NCBI RefSeq assembly: GCF_965638725.1
Contig: NC_134959.1
Span: 11,846,417 to 11,910,416, forward strand
From: Aptenodytes patagonicus
Taxonomy: Eukaryota > Chordata > Aves > Sphenisciformes > Spheniscidae
Direction of reading: 5' to 3'
Length of the DNA: 64,000 nt
The translations under genes were made by a program, and so were the position numbers. Below are positions 9,401-21,349 of this stretch, in pieces (the stretch's first letter is position 1; every line of letters starts with the position of its first letter). Below the pieces are notes generated by a model, which was not told the DNA's origin, ran no database searches, and was given only the letters and a program-made list of their open reading frames with translations.

Positions 9401-9599
9401 AACGCCCGGCCCGGCCCGGCCTGTGGCGCAGTGCCCGGGCGTCGTGCGGGGAGGTCAGCGGGGCCCCCGGTCGCCGCCCGTCCTCCCCTCCGCCGGCGCT
9501 TCGGGCCTGGGCGCCGCCTGGCCGGCGGGTCGGCGGCCGGCCCGCGGCAGGGCTGGGGCTGCACCTCAGGCATGTGAGGAAAAGCTGTCCCGGGTCCCG

Positions 9600-10310
9600 T
9601 CCCCTTCAGCAGCACCTGTGTCCACCTTTTCCCGGGGTGGGTGATTCACCCGGGAGAACTGAGCTCCCCATCACTCGTTGCCTCTGTGGTGTGTCCAGCG
9701 TGGCACATCGACAGCAGATAGTAAACACCCCAAAGAGAGAGATTTGGACCCACAGGTGTCCCAAATTGGTGATGCCCAGGCCATGAGGTAGGCTGTGTCC
9801 TCACAAGGACTCCCGAAGTGCCTTGGCTTGGTGCAGGTGCAGCCACGCGAGGCCCACTTGGCCCCCTGGACTGGCAGCCACCTCACCACAGGGTTGATGG
9901 GGGCAGCTCTGAGGGTGCTGAGGGGCTTTGCCTCATCCCGGCAGGGTTCATGCTGGTCTGTGGAGTGGAGGAAAGGTAAGGCTGCTCCTCTGAAATCCAC
10001 TGTGACAGTCGGTCTGCGAGCACTCGCTGCTCGGGATGCGTAAAAGATGAGTGCAGATCAGGATTAAGGATTTTATTTTTTCAGTTAGGTGTAAATCGGG
10101 GGATTCAGAGCTGGTAATTTTCCAAGGGAAGAGTTAAGTTCTAGTGGTGTCGGGCAAAAATAATGACTTTTACTTGTGCTTCCTTCCTCCCCCAGCCCTG
10201 CAGATCTACTCCTGTCGGGTATGATGTGCCTTACTGAGTAATGCCATCCAACGTGTAAAGTGGGGAAACGCTGTTATCATTTGAGCAAAGATTATTGCAG
10301 GGTATATGTG
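9600..10310. other. Intergenic, nothing recognised
   Basis: Moderately GC-rich shoulder of the second CpG island falling to ordinary unique sequence. No domain-bearing frame, RNA gene or clear repeat is seen. Confidence 0.6.
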
Positions 10311-10314
10311 GGAG

Positions 10315-10470
10315 GGACTGTAATCTAGTGGTTAGAGCATGGGAATACAGTCCTGGTCGTTTGAGTTATGTTCTGAACTGTGACTCACCGTGTGTGTTGT
10401 GTGTGGTTTCAGCAAATCATTTATGGCCTCAGACAAAGCAGATTTTTCCATTAATTTAAATGAACTGTAG
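10315..10470 (+). repeat. MIR-like SINE with tRNA-like head
   Basis: The 'tctagtggttagagcatggg' head resembles the tRNA-derived A-box part of MIR. It is followed by a degraded 'ctgaactgtgactcaccgtg' (MIR: ctgccacttactagctgtg) and 'cagcaaatcatttatggcct' (MIR: gggcaagttacttaacctct), ending near 'ttttccattaattt'. The order matches the consensus in sense orientation. Confidence 0.7.
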
Positions 10471-10619
10471 ATTAAACAGGTCTTCAGTGGCAGAAGAATC
10501 AGCCATTCTATGATTCAAAATTAAGATCACCTATCTACCACATAGGTGTTTCAATAGTTATATAAACACAGCATGCCCTGGAATATTACAAAGGGTAAAT
10601 TATTGATAGCAGAAAAGTG

Positions 10620-10965
10620 TTTAGAGACAGTGCCGTAAACACAGTGCCAAAGTGAGCAGCGTTCCCTAATCCTAACCCTAACTGTAGGCTGAGCCTTCGA
10701 CAAGGCCCCCAGCCATGCCCTAGACAAAAAGTTCTCACAGAATGGTGCTGTTTGCAGCCTCTTTGTGCTCTTTGCAGCCTGCGTTTTGCTTTGGCAGCCC
10801 TCCCCAGCTGCAGCTCTGCATTTTCTCTTCCTCTCAACCTGAACCTTTACCCCGGCACACGGCTGAGCTTTTGACAAATCCCTAAGTCGCTGCCCAGATG
10901 AAAAAGTTCTCACAGCAGCGTGTTCAGGGATGTTTGCCTTAACACCAGGGTCAAAGCGAGCAGTA
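10620..10965. repeat. Local imperfect duplication, ~175 bp offset
   Basis: The block ggctgagcc...gacaa...ccctagacaaaaagttctcacag at 10688-10740 recurs as ggctgagct...gacaa...gcccagatgaaaaagttctcacag at 10861-10915, with an identical 15-mer 'aaaaagttctcacag'. A further related piece, 'gtgccaaagtgagcag' at 10645-10660, recurs as 'ggtcaaagcgagcag' near 10949. It is a decayed tandem array of two to three units; no family name is known to me. The minus strand is open for 148 codons across it, reflecting the repeat rather than a gene. Confidence 0.6.
10664..10682. repeat. Short interstitial telomere-like run
   Basis: 'ccctaatcctaaccctaac' is three CCCTAA units with one C-to-T change. It is embedded in the duplicated block and is too short to be more than a telomere-like microsatellite. 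Confidence 0.5.
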
Positions 10966-11085
10966 CTGCAATGCTCCAGTCTCACGTGTGACCCCATGCC
11001 TTGCCTGTTTCAGCAGTATTTAGGCATGCACGCTGGTGGTGGAAAGGATTTTTATGCACTCTCTACTCCAAATACCACAGGGCAG

Positions 11086-11134
11086 TTGGAGCTGGAAGGG
11101 ACTTCTGGGGATCGTCTAGTCCAGCACGCTCCTG
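11086..11134 (-). mobile_element. CR1 LINE 3'-end fragment
   Basis: 'gctggaagggacttctgggg' followed by 'atcgtctagtccagc' is the reverse complement of the diagnostic CR1 3' end (usual form ggttggaagggacctctggagatcatctagtccaac). Similarity fades after about 11134. It is a short, old, 5'-truncated copy. Confidence 0.75.
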
Positions 11135-11149
11135 TGAAAACAGCTGCCA

Positions 11150-12320
11150 GTCCACGCTGCTGCAGAAGAGGATGGCAGGCAGAGGCTGCGCTGCTGCAGT
11201 GTGCCGTGGATGCAGCAGGTAAGCGTGGCAGGACTGTGGGCAGGGGCTGGCCTCACATGTGGCATTCCCACTCATCTTCCTGCACATATGCACCCCGCAC
11301 CAAGACTATTTATCCTGGCTTGGCCAAGGGCTTGAGCAGCTCCAGTGCTGGGCAGGGTGCTGTCAGTGTGTATATATTCACTGGCATTTGTCTACATGAC
11401 CGCGGGGTGGCTTTTTGAAAGTTTCCCACCGTGCCTGTTCCTTTTATATGCAGCACTGCTGTGATGCTGCCAGCGTCTGCCCGTCCTGCCACACAAGTGT
11501 GGCTGTGCAGTCCTTCCTTCTCCACCCCTCACCCTTGCCAGTCCCAGACATGGGGTTTGGGACACGGAGGGGTGAGACATGGGGGTGGGCAGTGACTGAG
11601 AGGCCAAGCGAGTAATCACATGTTGGGGAGGAAGGGAGTAGTTGTCTGCTAGCACTGTGTACAGAGTTGAGAGATTGCTCATGACCATAGCAAAGTCCTG
11701 CAGCAGGTTGGGGGTGGCGGAGGAATGTCAAGATTTCTCAGTGATTTTTTTTTTTTCCACTGCAATGGGCGAATTGCCCCAGAGGAGCTTGCCTCATCCA
11801 CCTGCTTCAGGGGGTTGGAGGATAGGAACAGTTTTTGGAGTGCTCCACGCAAATTTCCACACTGAAGGAGGGCAGTGGAAGATGCTTTGCTGTTAGGAGA
11901 AAGCAGGTGCTTCCCAGTGCTTTGCGCTTACTGGTTTGAATTTACTGGTTGAATTGGGTTTGACCCAATTCAGTGGTGAAAAAAATGGCAAATGTCTAAC
12001 TGAGTAAAGGGTGGAGGAATGGGCCCACTGCTCTCGGTATAATTGATGAAGTAAAAAATAATGTTTTATACATCGATATCTCTGTTTCTGGGTGTCTCCT
12101 TCTCCTGTAATGAAATGCGTGTTTATGCAAGTGAAATTGCATATAAACGCGCACCTTGCATGGAAATATCGGTGTTTCAGTGTGATTTGCTGTATCGTGT
12201 CTGAGGTAACTGCATTTTAAAGCCAAGACAACACTTAGTAATAATAAGCATATCACAAGAAATTTCAGAAGAATCAGAAAGTCTGTTCAGATAATTCCTT
12301 CCAGCCCATATTATTTTATT
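11150..12320. other. Intergenic, nothing recognised
   Basis: Unique-looking sequence with short, domain-free frames. No RNA gene or clear repeat. Confidence 0.5.
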
Positions 12321-12324
12321 AATA

Positions 12325-12425
12325 ATTTTAATTTTTTTTATGGTACTACTTAGTATCTCAAACTTAGGCTATGGATCCAAAGAGAGAAAGTCAGCCCTTA
12401 TCCCGAAGAGTTTACAGCTTTGGTG
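12325..12425. repeat. Decayed ancient interspersed repeat (tentative)
   Basis: 'atggatccaaagagagaaag' followed by 'tcagcccttatcccgaagag' and 'tttacagct' resembles a widespread sauropsid repeat block of the form cagacccaaagagaaagacagtccctgccccgaagagcttacaatct. The class is uncertain; I recognise the block but not its name. Confidence 0.4.
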
Positions 12426-12429
12426 GAAA

Positions 12430-15400
12430 ATCAGCATGTGCTCATAGTTTATGGAGCACCTGTATATCCAGAGTAACCCAGTTCTGTGTAGGTAGCCTGA
12501 AACAAAAATCAACTAGTTGGAATACAGATTTTTTTACGTCATTTCCATTATCAGGTTTCTCCTCAAGCCGTCCTGGCGGGGTGAAGGCAGTGTGTTTACA
12601 CTACCTTGCCTGCCAAGTGCTTTGCTAGAGAATTCCACAAACTCCCTCTCTATGCAGGAGCTGGCTGATGTCTTAAGGACTATGTGAGTATACCTCTTTA
12701 ATTGGAAGGGAATCCTCACAAAAGGGAATCCGATTCATTTACTCTAAATATTTAAGTGCGATTTTCTTAGTTTAATACCATCCTGTTTTACTGCAGTATT
12801 GCATCTTGCCTCTGAAATTAATAGTTAACCACGGAGAAAGACAGGTCTGGCAGAATGGAAATCAGGCATTATATTATCCCATGAGTCACATACATGCAGA
12901 GAACCAAACAAGTGTCAGCCAATGGCTTTGAGCCCAAAATATGTCAAAGAGGAGATGTGTATCTTCATTTATATTAAGCAGATAGAAAGCTTGTTGCCGT
13001 TCCCATTAAACAGGTTGGAGTTCTGCCACTGACTTCAGTGGGAAAAGGATTTGGCCCATGCGGTGGAAGCTGGCTCTCGTTACCTGCATTGACTGTATTT
13101 TCTGTGCAGCAGGACAACTTACATTTTAACAATAGTTCCTAGTGAACAACGAGATTCAAGACCTCCCCTAGTTTTAGGCATTACTCCTTCCTTTATTAGT
13201 TTGATGACTTGACTTTGAAATGTGAGGATGCTCGGTAGTAGGCAGCAATGGATGCTTTTCTGCGTGCAGCTTCACTGAGAGTCAGTAGCAAGTGACTGTA
13301 GAGAGGGATTAGCACAGTACCTTTTCTGAGCAGGGTTTTGTGATTTCTAATTATTTACATTTAAAATAAAGAACCACATTTAGGAATTAACCCCACTTTA
13401 GGCATTCAAACCACTTTCTCTGGCAAAATCCCATTGGAGTCAGGGAAAGTCTTGGCAGAATAAATGCCTCAAAATGTTTCAGAACTTGAATACCGAGGAA
13501 CTTTTGTATCTCAGTTTTCTCACTCTGGGTATTCCCTCCACAGCTTCGAATGCATCTGGCTGTAGACCTGCCTCAAGGACCAAATAAATCTTGGGCTGCT
13601 GATATGTATTGGATCCACCATGTGATTTGTACTGAAGTCCCTCAGCAAGAGGAGATGATGTGAACAAATACCAGTAAGTACACCCAAACAAGCAACTGTG
13701 AGATCAGGACTGAATGCCAAACCTGCTGTTGGTCACTAAGTGTCACATATTCTAGCTTTTATATACAAGCTTATAGTCATCTCTGTCATATATACATTTT
13801 ACTTCCATTATGTTGTCATTTATACATTAGGGTTTAATTTGCTTTGGTGGAACCAAGTTCAGTTTGGCGGACTGGGTATGTATATTCACTAACTTTTTAA
13901 AAGTTATTTTCACATTTTTATTGACATGCAAGTTCAGTTAAAACCCTGATGACAGAGTCAGGCTGAAATGAGTGTCTGTTGTTGATTCATAATTGTGCAA
14001 ATTAGCATTTAGACTTCTCATAAAATAATATAAAATTTGGAAGGCTATGTGCCAGTGCTGCTTGCTTCATTGCAGTCAGCAACCCTCCTGTGTTTACTGG
14101 AACTCATGTTAAATATCAAAAGAATGGGATTGCCAGAGTCTTCATACCAAAAATTTCTTGACCTATCTTATTATTGGTTACAGAATTGGCTTATTCCAAT
14201 TATTTCTGGAGGCGAGGGGGGTTGCTATTGACCGCAGTAAAACTAGGATTTGATTCCCTAGACTGCAGTTTTAAGAAGAGCACTGTATTATTTGGCTTGC
14301 TAAGTGAGGAATGTATATAATAACTCTATTGGCAACTTTTATTTGAAAAAGTCAATATATGATTACCACATGAAAGCATCAAGTTCTGATTTTAAGTGAA
14401 CATGTAGGTAATGTAAATAAATAAAGCTCTAGGTATACTGCTTTATGTTTGCATTGTGAGCAATAACATATGCAAATATCAAGAATTCTGAGTTGATAAA
14501 ACCAATTTAAAGGCGGCCTTTGCTAAGACAAATTCCAAGTGGGTATTTCACAAGACCCATACCAATATATAGGTCATTTTATAATATGTGAAGAATGTCA
14601 TTCACATTTTTAATTTAGCTCATGTAATTTATTTTGTAATTTGTTTACCAAATAGTGTAGGACATCTGATTTTTTAGTTATCAGTAACATAACTGTAACT
14701 TTTATTAGCTAATTTGTATATGGATGATTTCCTTAGAATTTTAAACAGTGACAGATGCTTCTTGACATGGTTGGTGTTCGTCATGACTTTTGTTCAGTAG
14801 CTGGATATATTCCTCAGTGTTATGTCAGTGACCTGGATTATCCCTGCAAGAGCTCATGAGGAACCAGCTGAAAGAGAGAGTTTTCATGTATTCATTTAAT
14901 GGAGTGAAATTTGCTCTTCCCCTTTCAGTAGCCGGTAGGAGAAGATCTCAAGTAATGAAAACATTGTAGGGCTCAGCTGAACAGTATATATTTTGGTGTT
15001 TGTATTTCGTGTTTATAACTGAGCAATGGTTTTTAAAGGCTTACGTACTTCTGTGCAAGATGCCTGCTCCATGCCCGGTATGGATTACAGGTGTCTTTTC
15101 ATTGGTTTCGCTGGGCATTACTGGTTGGCTCGGAGGGAACTTCCTGGAAGGACACTGAGTTGTGTCTATCTTTCCTTTCTTGAGTACGCTGCTAATAGAG
15201 AGAAAGTTTAGGTATTGATGTGGCTGCTCTTCCCTTTGCAAATTATGCAGTTGATGGTGACAGAAGCTCAGCTGGTGTCCGAGCTCTGTTTGATCATGCT
15301 GCAACAGGCATTGTGCGCTGGACTAACTGAGGAAACAGGGCTGAGCAAACGAGCACAGCAAGACTCTAACATGAGTCTAGCAATGCTGTCTCCAGTGCTG

Positions 15401-18400
15401 CCATGCGTGTAAAACATATGTGAATGAGAGAGCAGGTTTCCCTTCGTCAGCATGGTGCTACAGCACAGGTCATTGCAGGCCAGCTATGGGCAGCCACCAG
15501 TGAGCAGAAGCATAAACAAGGCTGCTGGAGACAAAGAGGGCGTATTTGGAAGAAAATCTGATACTGAGGGAAAGTTAGAGAAGAGAGAAGAAAAACGGCT
15601 GCAGTTAGGATGTAGAAGTGAGGATATTTAGAGTTTGATTCTGCCAGTGGCAAGATTTGCATTGAGTTTAACTAACTGGATTGGGAGCAAATGTTCAAGG
15701 AGAGGAATCCAGGAAAAGGAGAGAAAGGGCCTGAGAGAGAACAAGCTGTCCAACAGCTGCTCTTGGAGGGCCTAGTGCTTGAAATGGTATCCAGCCAAAG
15801 CTTGGGCATGTGTGTGTGCTTGGTGATGGCAGGCAGGGTGTAGGCGTGCTGAGGCTACTTTATTTTTTTAGCTTTCATGCTATATAACATAATCTGTTTA
15901 TTTAGAAAAGCATATTTTTGCCCCAGTTAGAGTCATTTCCCGTGAAAAGCAAAGTGCTCTTGCTGGAGGACTGCTGGGTTTTGTGAAATATGAGAACAAC
16001 GAGAAAAGTTTCAGAAAATTTTTAAACATAGGGGAATCCTTCCCTGCAGTTCTTCCATCACAAGTGACCCATCCATAATTCCAGTGTGATGGGAAAGCAG
16101 GGTAAGGGAACAGTTCAAGTTTGGGGTATGTATACATCCTGGGCCCCCTTTTATGATGAACAATATGCAATATTTCCTCCCACTGGAGGAGGAAACACAC
16201 GGATGCAGGTTAAACTGGCTAGCAGCTATCATATTAGCATGTAACACAAAACTGGGAAATAAGCTTTTATGGAAGATTTGTCAGTTAGAGTGTGCTTGTC
16301 ATCATAGGGCTTAAAATGTAAAAGTTACCTTCTGATATTGCCATTTTACAGTGGCAAACTTGCCCCATAAGCAACTGTGAATCCCAGTGGTAGCATTTGC
16401 ATGGCTGTGTGTGTACGGTGCAGCTAATTAGTATATATTGTTGCTGCAGTTCATATGAAAACTATTCTTATATGCTGAAAATCTGGCACATTGTTGCACA
16501 TACAAATTAAACTGTTGTTTACATGTATGTAGACTTTCCTGATTTGGACACACAAATACAAGTTTTCAGGAAAATCTTGCATTCTGATTAAAATGCAGGT
16601 CAAAGGATCAAAAGATTTTCAAGCCAAATTATGTTTTCTGGGGATCAAAATGTATAGGCTGTACTAGAGTTTGTTTTAAAATGAGCTTTATAGATTTCAT
16701 ATGTGACTGCATTAGTAGAGTCTATAATCTGTTGGCAGTTATGACTTCTGGACCTTTGCAATTTCAGTAATTTTATGTGCTAATAGATGGCTCATAGGCA
16801 GCTCCCTCTTCCCAGCCAAAACAATAATGCTCACTGAAGAAACAGGACACTTGAAAAGAAAAAAAAATGAAGGAAAAGAAAAGGAAAAAAGAGAACGATA
16901 AATGAGGAGATCTTTTTTCAATTTTTTGTCTCACTCCTTTAGCTTAGTGTACTTGAGCTAGGTTTTCAAACTTTCACTGTGTTCATGCTTTTTAATAAAG
17001 AAAGCATTAATTCTCAGGAGGTCAGGAAAACATTGTTTGCCTTGAGAATTGTGATCAAACTGTAAGTTGGCAATATTGCTGAGTATCGTCTCACATACCA
17101 GAGTAGAGCTGATGTATATGAATTGGCCAGTACAAATCTACCTGCATTGCTGTATGTACCCAAGAGCTTTGAGTCTCCAGATCAGTGAGCATTCATTCAG
17201 TTCATGTGCGTGGATGACAAGATACACCTGTGTGAGGAAACTCAGCCCGATACTTCCAAGGCAGTTCTTGTTTAGAGGTGTACTGGAGTCACTGGCAGTC
17301 AGAGGATGGGTCTGTGTGCCAGACACCATCCAGAGGCGTAGAAGAGGGTAACAAGCCCAGACTACCTTAACTGCAAAAGAGTGACTCAGCTGTTTCTGCA
17401 AAGTTTTGAGTTTCAGCAGAATATTTTTTCCGCTATGCTGACAGCTTTTCCACCCACGTATTGCATATGCGGCTTTGTGCCACAGAGGTATTTTAGGATT
17501 ATAAAGCCTAGTGTAAATTTTTAAAGTTACGTGTGAAAAAAGGTGCCTTCTGGATCTTAAAATGTATAGATTGTGTGTAGGGTGTAGGGAGTAGGGGACG
17601 TCTTTGAAAAATCCAGGGCTTGGGGGAGGTATATCCCCATCGATCATTTACCTGTTTTTGTTTATTCCACCAGAACCTAGTCAATGATGTGTTCAGACAA
17701 CCTGTATCTACAGAAGTCGAATTACTCTGAAATCCCCCCAAAGTTTTGGCATTGTTTTTATCATGGGGCAGAGTTAGTTGTTCACATACCTGGTATATAC
17801 TATTCTTTTCTTGATCCTGTCACTGTAAGGCATTCCCAAACAATCCTGCAGGGAAAATAAAGAGAGATATGCAGGGAATTAAACCTAATAAAGTAAAAAG
17901 GTTTCTTAATCTGTCAAGTGTATTGCAATATTCAGTGAGTTACTATACTCAGCTAAAGATGAAGTTGGACGGAGTGTGCTTGTAATATTATTCCAGCACA
18001 TTGAGCCATTACATGTGAATACATCCAGTCTGCTTTGAGCAAGTCATTTGTCAGTTCTTTATGCAAGACTGTAACCCTTGCTGTCACTCTGTGACTGCTG
18101 CATGAATCAGGCATGGGAGGACGGATTGAGGAGGACAGTTAGGCGCTGGGGTTGTGCTTGGTCATTTATGTCTTTAAGCAACCCGGTTGTGGAATCCAAA
18201 GGTTTGCTCTATTGTCACAATTTTTTTTTACGCCACAAATGCTGATACAGCAGCAAAAGCCTCTATCAAGGGCCTCACCACATCGTGGGACTGAAGAAAA
18301 AGAGCAGAAATCCAGGGAAGTAATGTTAGTGACCAGTAACCACCACTCTATGGCAGATCACTCTTGTAAAGCAGGCAGGGCTATGGCTTCTTTTGACTCC

Positions 18401-19330
18401 GTGTCAGCTGAAGGACCAGTAAATCATTTGTGAGGTCTGCAGCACTCCTCAGCTTTCTTTGGTGTTTGGATTTTGGGGTTTGGGATTTTGTTTTGTTTTG
18501 GTCATTTATGAAGTTATTTCCAAAGAAAAGATATAATACAAAATGACAGCATATATTAAGCATAAAAGCATCACTGTCCTCTGGGAGCTGTCGGAGAAGA
18601 AAACGCAGAGCCACTGAAATGCAACCCCATCAACTGTCAGAAGTGCCCATCAGCAGGTCAGCAAATCTCTGTGGTCATTGCTGGGCAGATCTAAGACAAC
18701 CAAAGGGACAAGTGACTTTTGTCCCTGGCTAGCAGGAAGACGCCAGCCAGGGAAACAAGCTCACCCTTTGTTTCACCCTCGGGCTGCAAACAGACCAGGA
18801 AATAAGTCCTCCCAACACCTTGCACTGGATGCTGATCATATTTTTCCTGTGTCACAGTAGGGCAACTTGGTTCCTCCATTGTTTCATACAGTAGTGTTAA
18901 AAGAAAGGGGAACAGTCCTGCTCCATAGCTGGAGCCCAGGCTTGGCACAGTTTATCACTCTAGGCTGAGTTTGGAGATTTGTGAGGCTGAAATTCAAAGT
19001 GAAACTCAGTGGATGTGAGTGCCATGGGAAGCAGAGCAAGCAGGAGGTTTGCATGGATCCCCTTAGGGTTGGAGCTGCTGAGTTTCATATGGTGCTAAAA
19101 AAAAAAATCCGTCTGTGTCTTGAGGCAACTGTGGGCACCTTCAGCCAGCACCTGATTCACTAGCGAACAGTTACCTACAAGGCATTTCAGCTGGCAGACA
19201 CTTGTCCTAGGCGCCGTAGGCCATAAGGGCTGTTTTCAGTTTGATCTATTTTTAATGTGGCGCCTTATTCCAAACTGCTGAGTTCTCACATTCCCAAGCT
19301 GTCATGGTAATAGGATTGTGCAGTCTTATT
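12430..19330. other. Intergenic, mostly unique AT-rich DNA
   Basis: No gene is seen. Fragments of an old palindromic sauropsid repeat appear at 13024-13056 ('cactgacttcagtgggaaaa', then ggatttggccc) and, in the opposite sense, near 13422-13445 ('aaaatcccattggagtcagg'). An AT-rich stretch around 14500-14760 is rich in TAAT/ATTTGTA-type words. A weak antisense MIR trace is near 16340-16400. Confidence 0.5.
17381..17390 (-). promoter_or_regulatory. NF-E2/MARE-type site
   Basis: GTGACTCAGC, whose reverse complement GCTGAGTCAC matches the NF-E2/Maf-Bach (extended AP-1) core. It is immediately followed by an E-box (CAGCTG, overlapping). One good motif in 60 kb is not strong evidence on its own. 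Confidence 0.3.
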
Positions 19331-19339
19331 GGCTAAAGT

Positions 19340-19500
19340 TTTCCACCCCAAGTGCCAAAAGTTAGGCTCCTAAATCCATATTCAGATTCCTTAATGTGAC
19401 TCCCTCAGGAGTCAGTAGGAACTGGACGTGGTCTGCACCTTGGAAAACAAGCCAGGCCATTAGGTGCATCAACAAATCCTGGCTGCAGGCACCCAGATTT
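19340..19500. repeat. Palindromic ancient sauropsid repeat, decayed (tentative)
   Basis: 'gttaggctcctaaatccata' on the left and 'ccaggccattaggtgcatca' plus 'caggcacccagattttcaga' on the right resemble the two arms of a MITE-like palindromic repeat common in reptile and bird genomes (taggcacctaaatcc... / ...ctgaaaatcaggccacttaggtgcc). Class and edges are uncertain. Confidence 0.4.
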
Positions 19501-19509
19501 TCAGATGTG

Positions 19510-21200
19510 GGCCACCATGTGAATGGATTCATGACTACAAACATGTATCTTCAAAGATCAGAAAGGTTTAAGTGCAGGGTTCTTTGTTCAGCCCCACTGT
19601 ACCTGTTGTGAGATGAAACTTTATAGTGTGGTGACCGTGTGAACTATTATGCAACGCACAGGGCGGCTTTGAAAGGGCAGGTTTAAAAGCAGCCGTTCTC
19701 CTTCCTAGTGTGGCTGCCTTGTTATCTAGAATGGCTACCAATGTCAATATGAAGGGAGGCAAGTTTAATGCAAGTGGGAATTTTGTTGGGGATTTGTAAA
19801 TGGAGTGCGTTCAAAATCATAGCAAGTGGCAGAGAGCAACAGCATGCCTATCCCTTTCATTGACTTCCTGTCTGCGCTACTTCTCTACCCATGATGTAGC
19901 ACTGCATATTTTTACTCTACTACCTTCTTCCGCTATTTCTATTTGTAGCACCCTGCTAGACTTGTATCCAAGCCAATCCAAAATTCTTCTGAAACTCCCT
20001 GTGCTAGCAGCAACATGAAAGCAGAACTCTGCAGTGGCTGCAGCAGTTATGGTAAGGTTTAACTAAAGTTAAGAGTGGTATCAGTCACTTCAGCCTTTTG
20101 AGTTACACTGAAGATGGAATTGCCATCTGCCAAGAGAAACAGCTTGCAAAAATTGTGTTATGTTGCCTTTTTTCATGACAGGCCTAAAAATACTGAGTGG
20201 AATTACCAGCCAACACTTGAAACTGATGCACTTTTATTGCTTTGTTTTATACAGAACATTTGTTTTCTTGTTGTTATTATTGCAAGATAACACATAAGGC
20301 CATGAAAGTACAATGCACTTTCACCCAGATGAGACAGAACTTACCTAGTACACTTTGAAGTGTTTTACTGCAATGTGAAAGTGTCAAGTCATTTTTTCTC
20401 ATATTTTCTACAAAGGGGGGGAAAGCAATTTTCAAAGTGTCCTGTCCCACCAGAAGACAAAAACATAGAAGAGCCAAAACAAATTCCCGTAGAACATATC
20501 CTAGCCAAAGGACCTATAAAGCTTCAGTGAACCACAGCCTTCCATCCAAAGAGCGCAGATGAAATGAAAGACCCTTGTGCTAATAGTGCCCCCCAGGCAC
20601 CCCAGTCCCCTGAGCCATAAGAGAAGTGCTAACTGACTGCGGGTTGGGGTGCGTGAGGCTCAGTACAGGGCACAGGTATCCGAAGAGGAGGTGCCGCCGT
20701 CTATAGCCTCAAGAGCCAGACCCTGGAGCCAAAAGCAGTGCTGTTGTGCCAAGGCTTCCTAGCCCATGGATGGGGAGGAGTCAGCAGGCCAGGCTGCTGG
20801 GATGGGTTGAGGAGATTGTAGCCCGAATGAGTGTGTGTTCCCAGAGACTGGAGCAGAACTGCAGTACAATGGCATAGCCCTTCCTTCCCCCTCATTCTCC
20901 CTATTCAAATCAGGGCTACATCCAGACCTGACCTAGACATTTGAGACCTCTCTCCCAGAGAGCATGTTTGATGTCTAGAGGGCAGATATTGAAAATACAG
21001 ATGTTTCTGAAATCTTCTTCCATTCTCACATCCCTGCCATGCCATCAGGGCACAGAAACCTCACTCAGGACTTCATGCTTGAGTCCTATAAGGACTCTGA
21101 AAGTCTTCTCCCTGAGCACAGTGCCAGCAATACCTTGGAAGTAAGAGAGTAGTGCTTCTTCCTTCTGGCTGGTGTCTGTCTTCTAAGTCAGTGTCTTTTA
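19510..21200. other. Intergenic, nothing recognised
   Basis: Unique-looking sequence; only short frames without domains. Confidence 0.5.
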
Positions 21201-21204
21201 TTTT

Positions 21205-21345
21205 AGAGCATTCACTGAGGAAGTGGGAGACCTGGGTTCAATGCGTTCCTCAATCTGAGAGTGCTTGTCTCTCACTTCCCATGAGACTGTCTAACTGCCG
21301 GCCAATCAGCTATTCCGGGTGAAGCTCTTCAGAGTGAAACCATGC
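21205..21345. repeat. Decayed tRNA-like ancient repeat (tentative)
   Basis: 'gaggaagtgggagacctggg' plus 'ttcaatgcgttcctc' is followed by 'gtctctcacttcccatgaga', then 'ctgtctaactgccggccaat' and 'cagctattccgggtg'. This matches a sauropsid element with a B-box-like 'gggttcaa', an inverted second copy 'gggtctcccacctcccaggtg' and 'gtgccctaaccactgggcta'. The similarity is from memory of the consensus. Confidence 0.4.
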
Positions 21346-21349
21346 CTTC

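Larger units (their letters stand above)
8620..9560. promoter_or_regulatory. Second CpG island, no assigned gene
   Basis: A separate, very GC- and CpG-rich block starting about 1.9 kb after the CEBPA stop and fading by about 9.6 kb. It has stacked Sp1-type boxes and GGGGCC repeats at 9206-9255 but no TATA box. The open frames in it (332 codons minus, 222 plus) are low-complexity Pro/Arg/Gly/Ala and look like by-products of composition. It may be the promoter of a non-coding or spliced transcript, or an orphan island acting as an enhancer or Polycomb target. Confidence 0.75.

Noticed and set aside
8617-9615. 332-codon minus-strand and 222-codon plus-strand frames in the second CpG island
   Set aside because: Same reason: composition-driven frames on both strands with no domain or family resemblance.
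10500-10520. 'ccattctatgattc', like the very end of a CR1 element
   Set aside because: Only about 14 bases match and the preceding sequence does not continue into CR1; it could be chance.
10551-10997. 148-codon minus-strand frame with internally repeated LSKAQP
   Set aside because: The repetition comes from the underlying DNA duplication; no start context, domain or neighbouring exon supports a gene.
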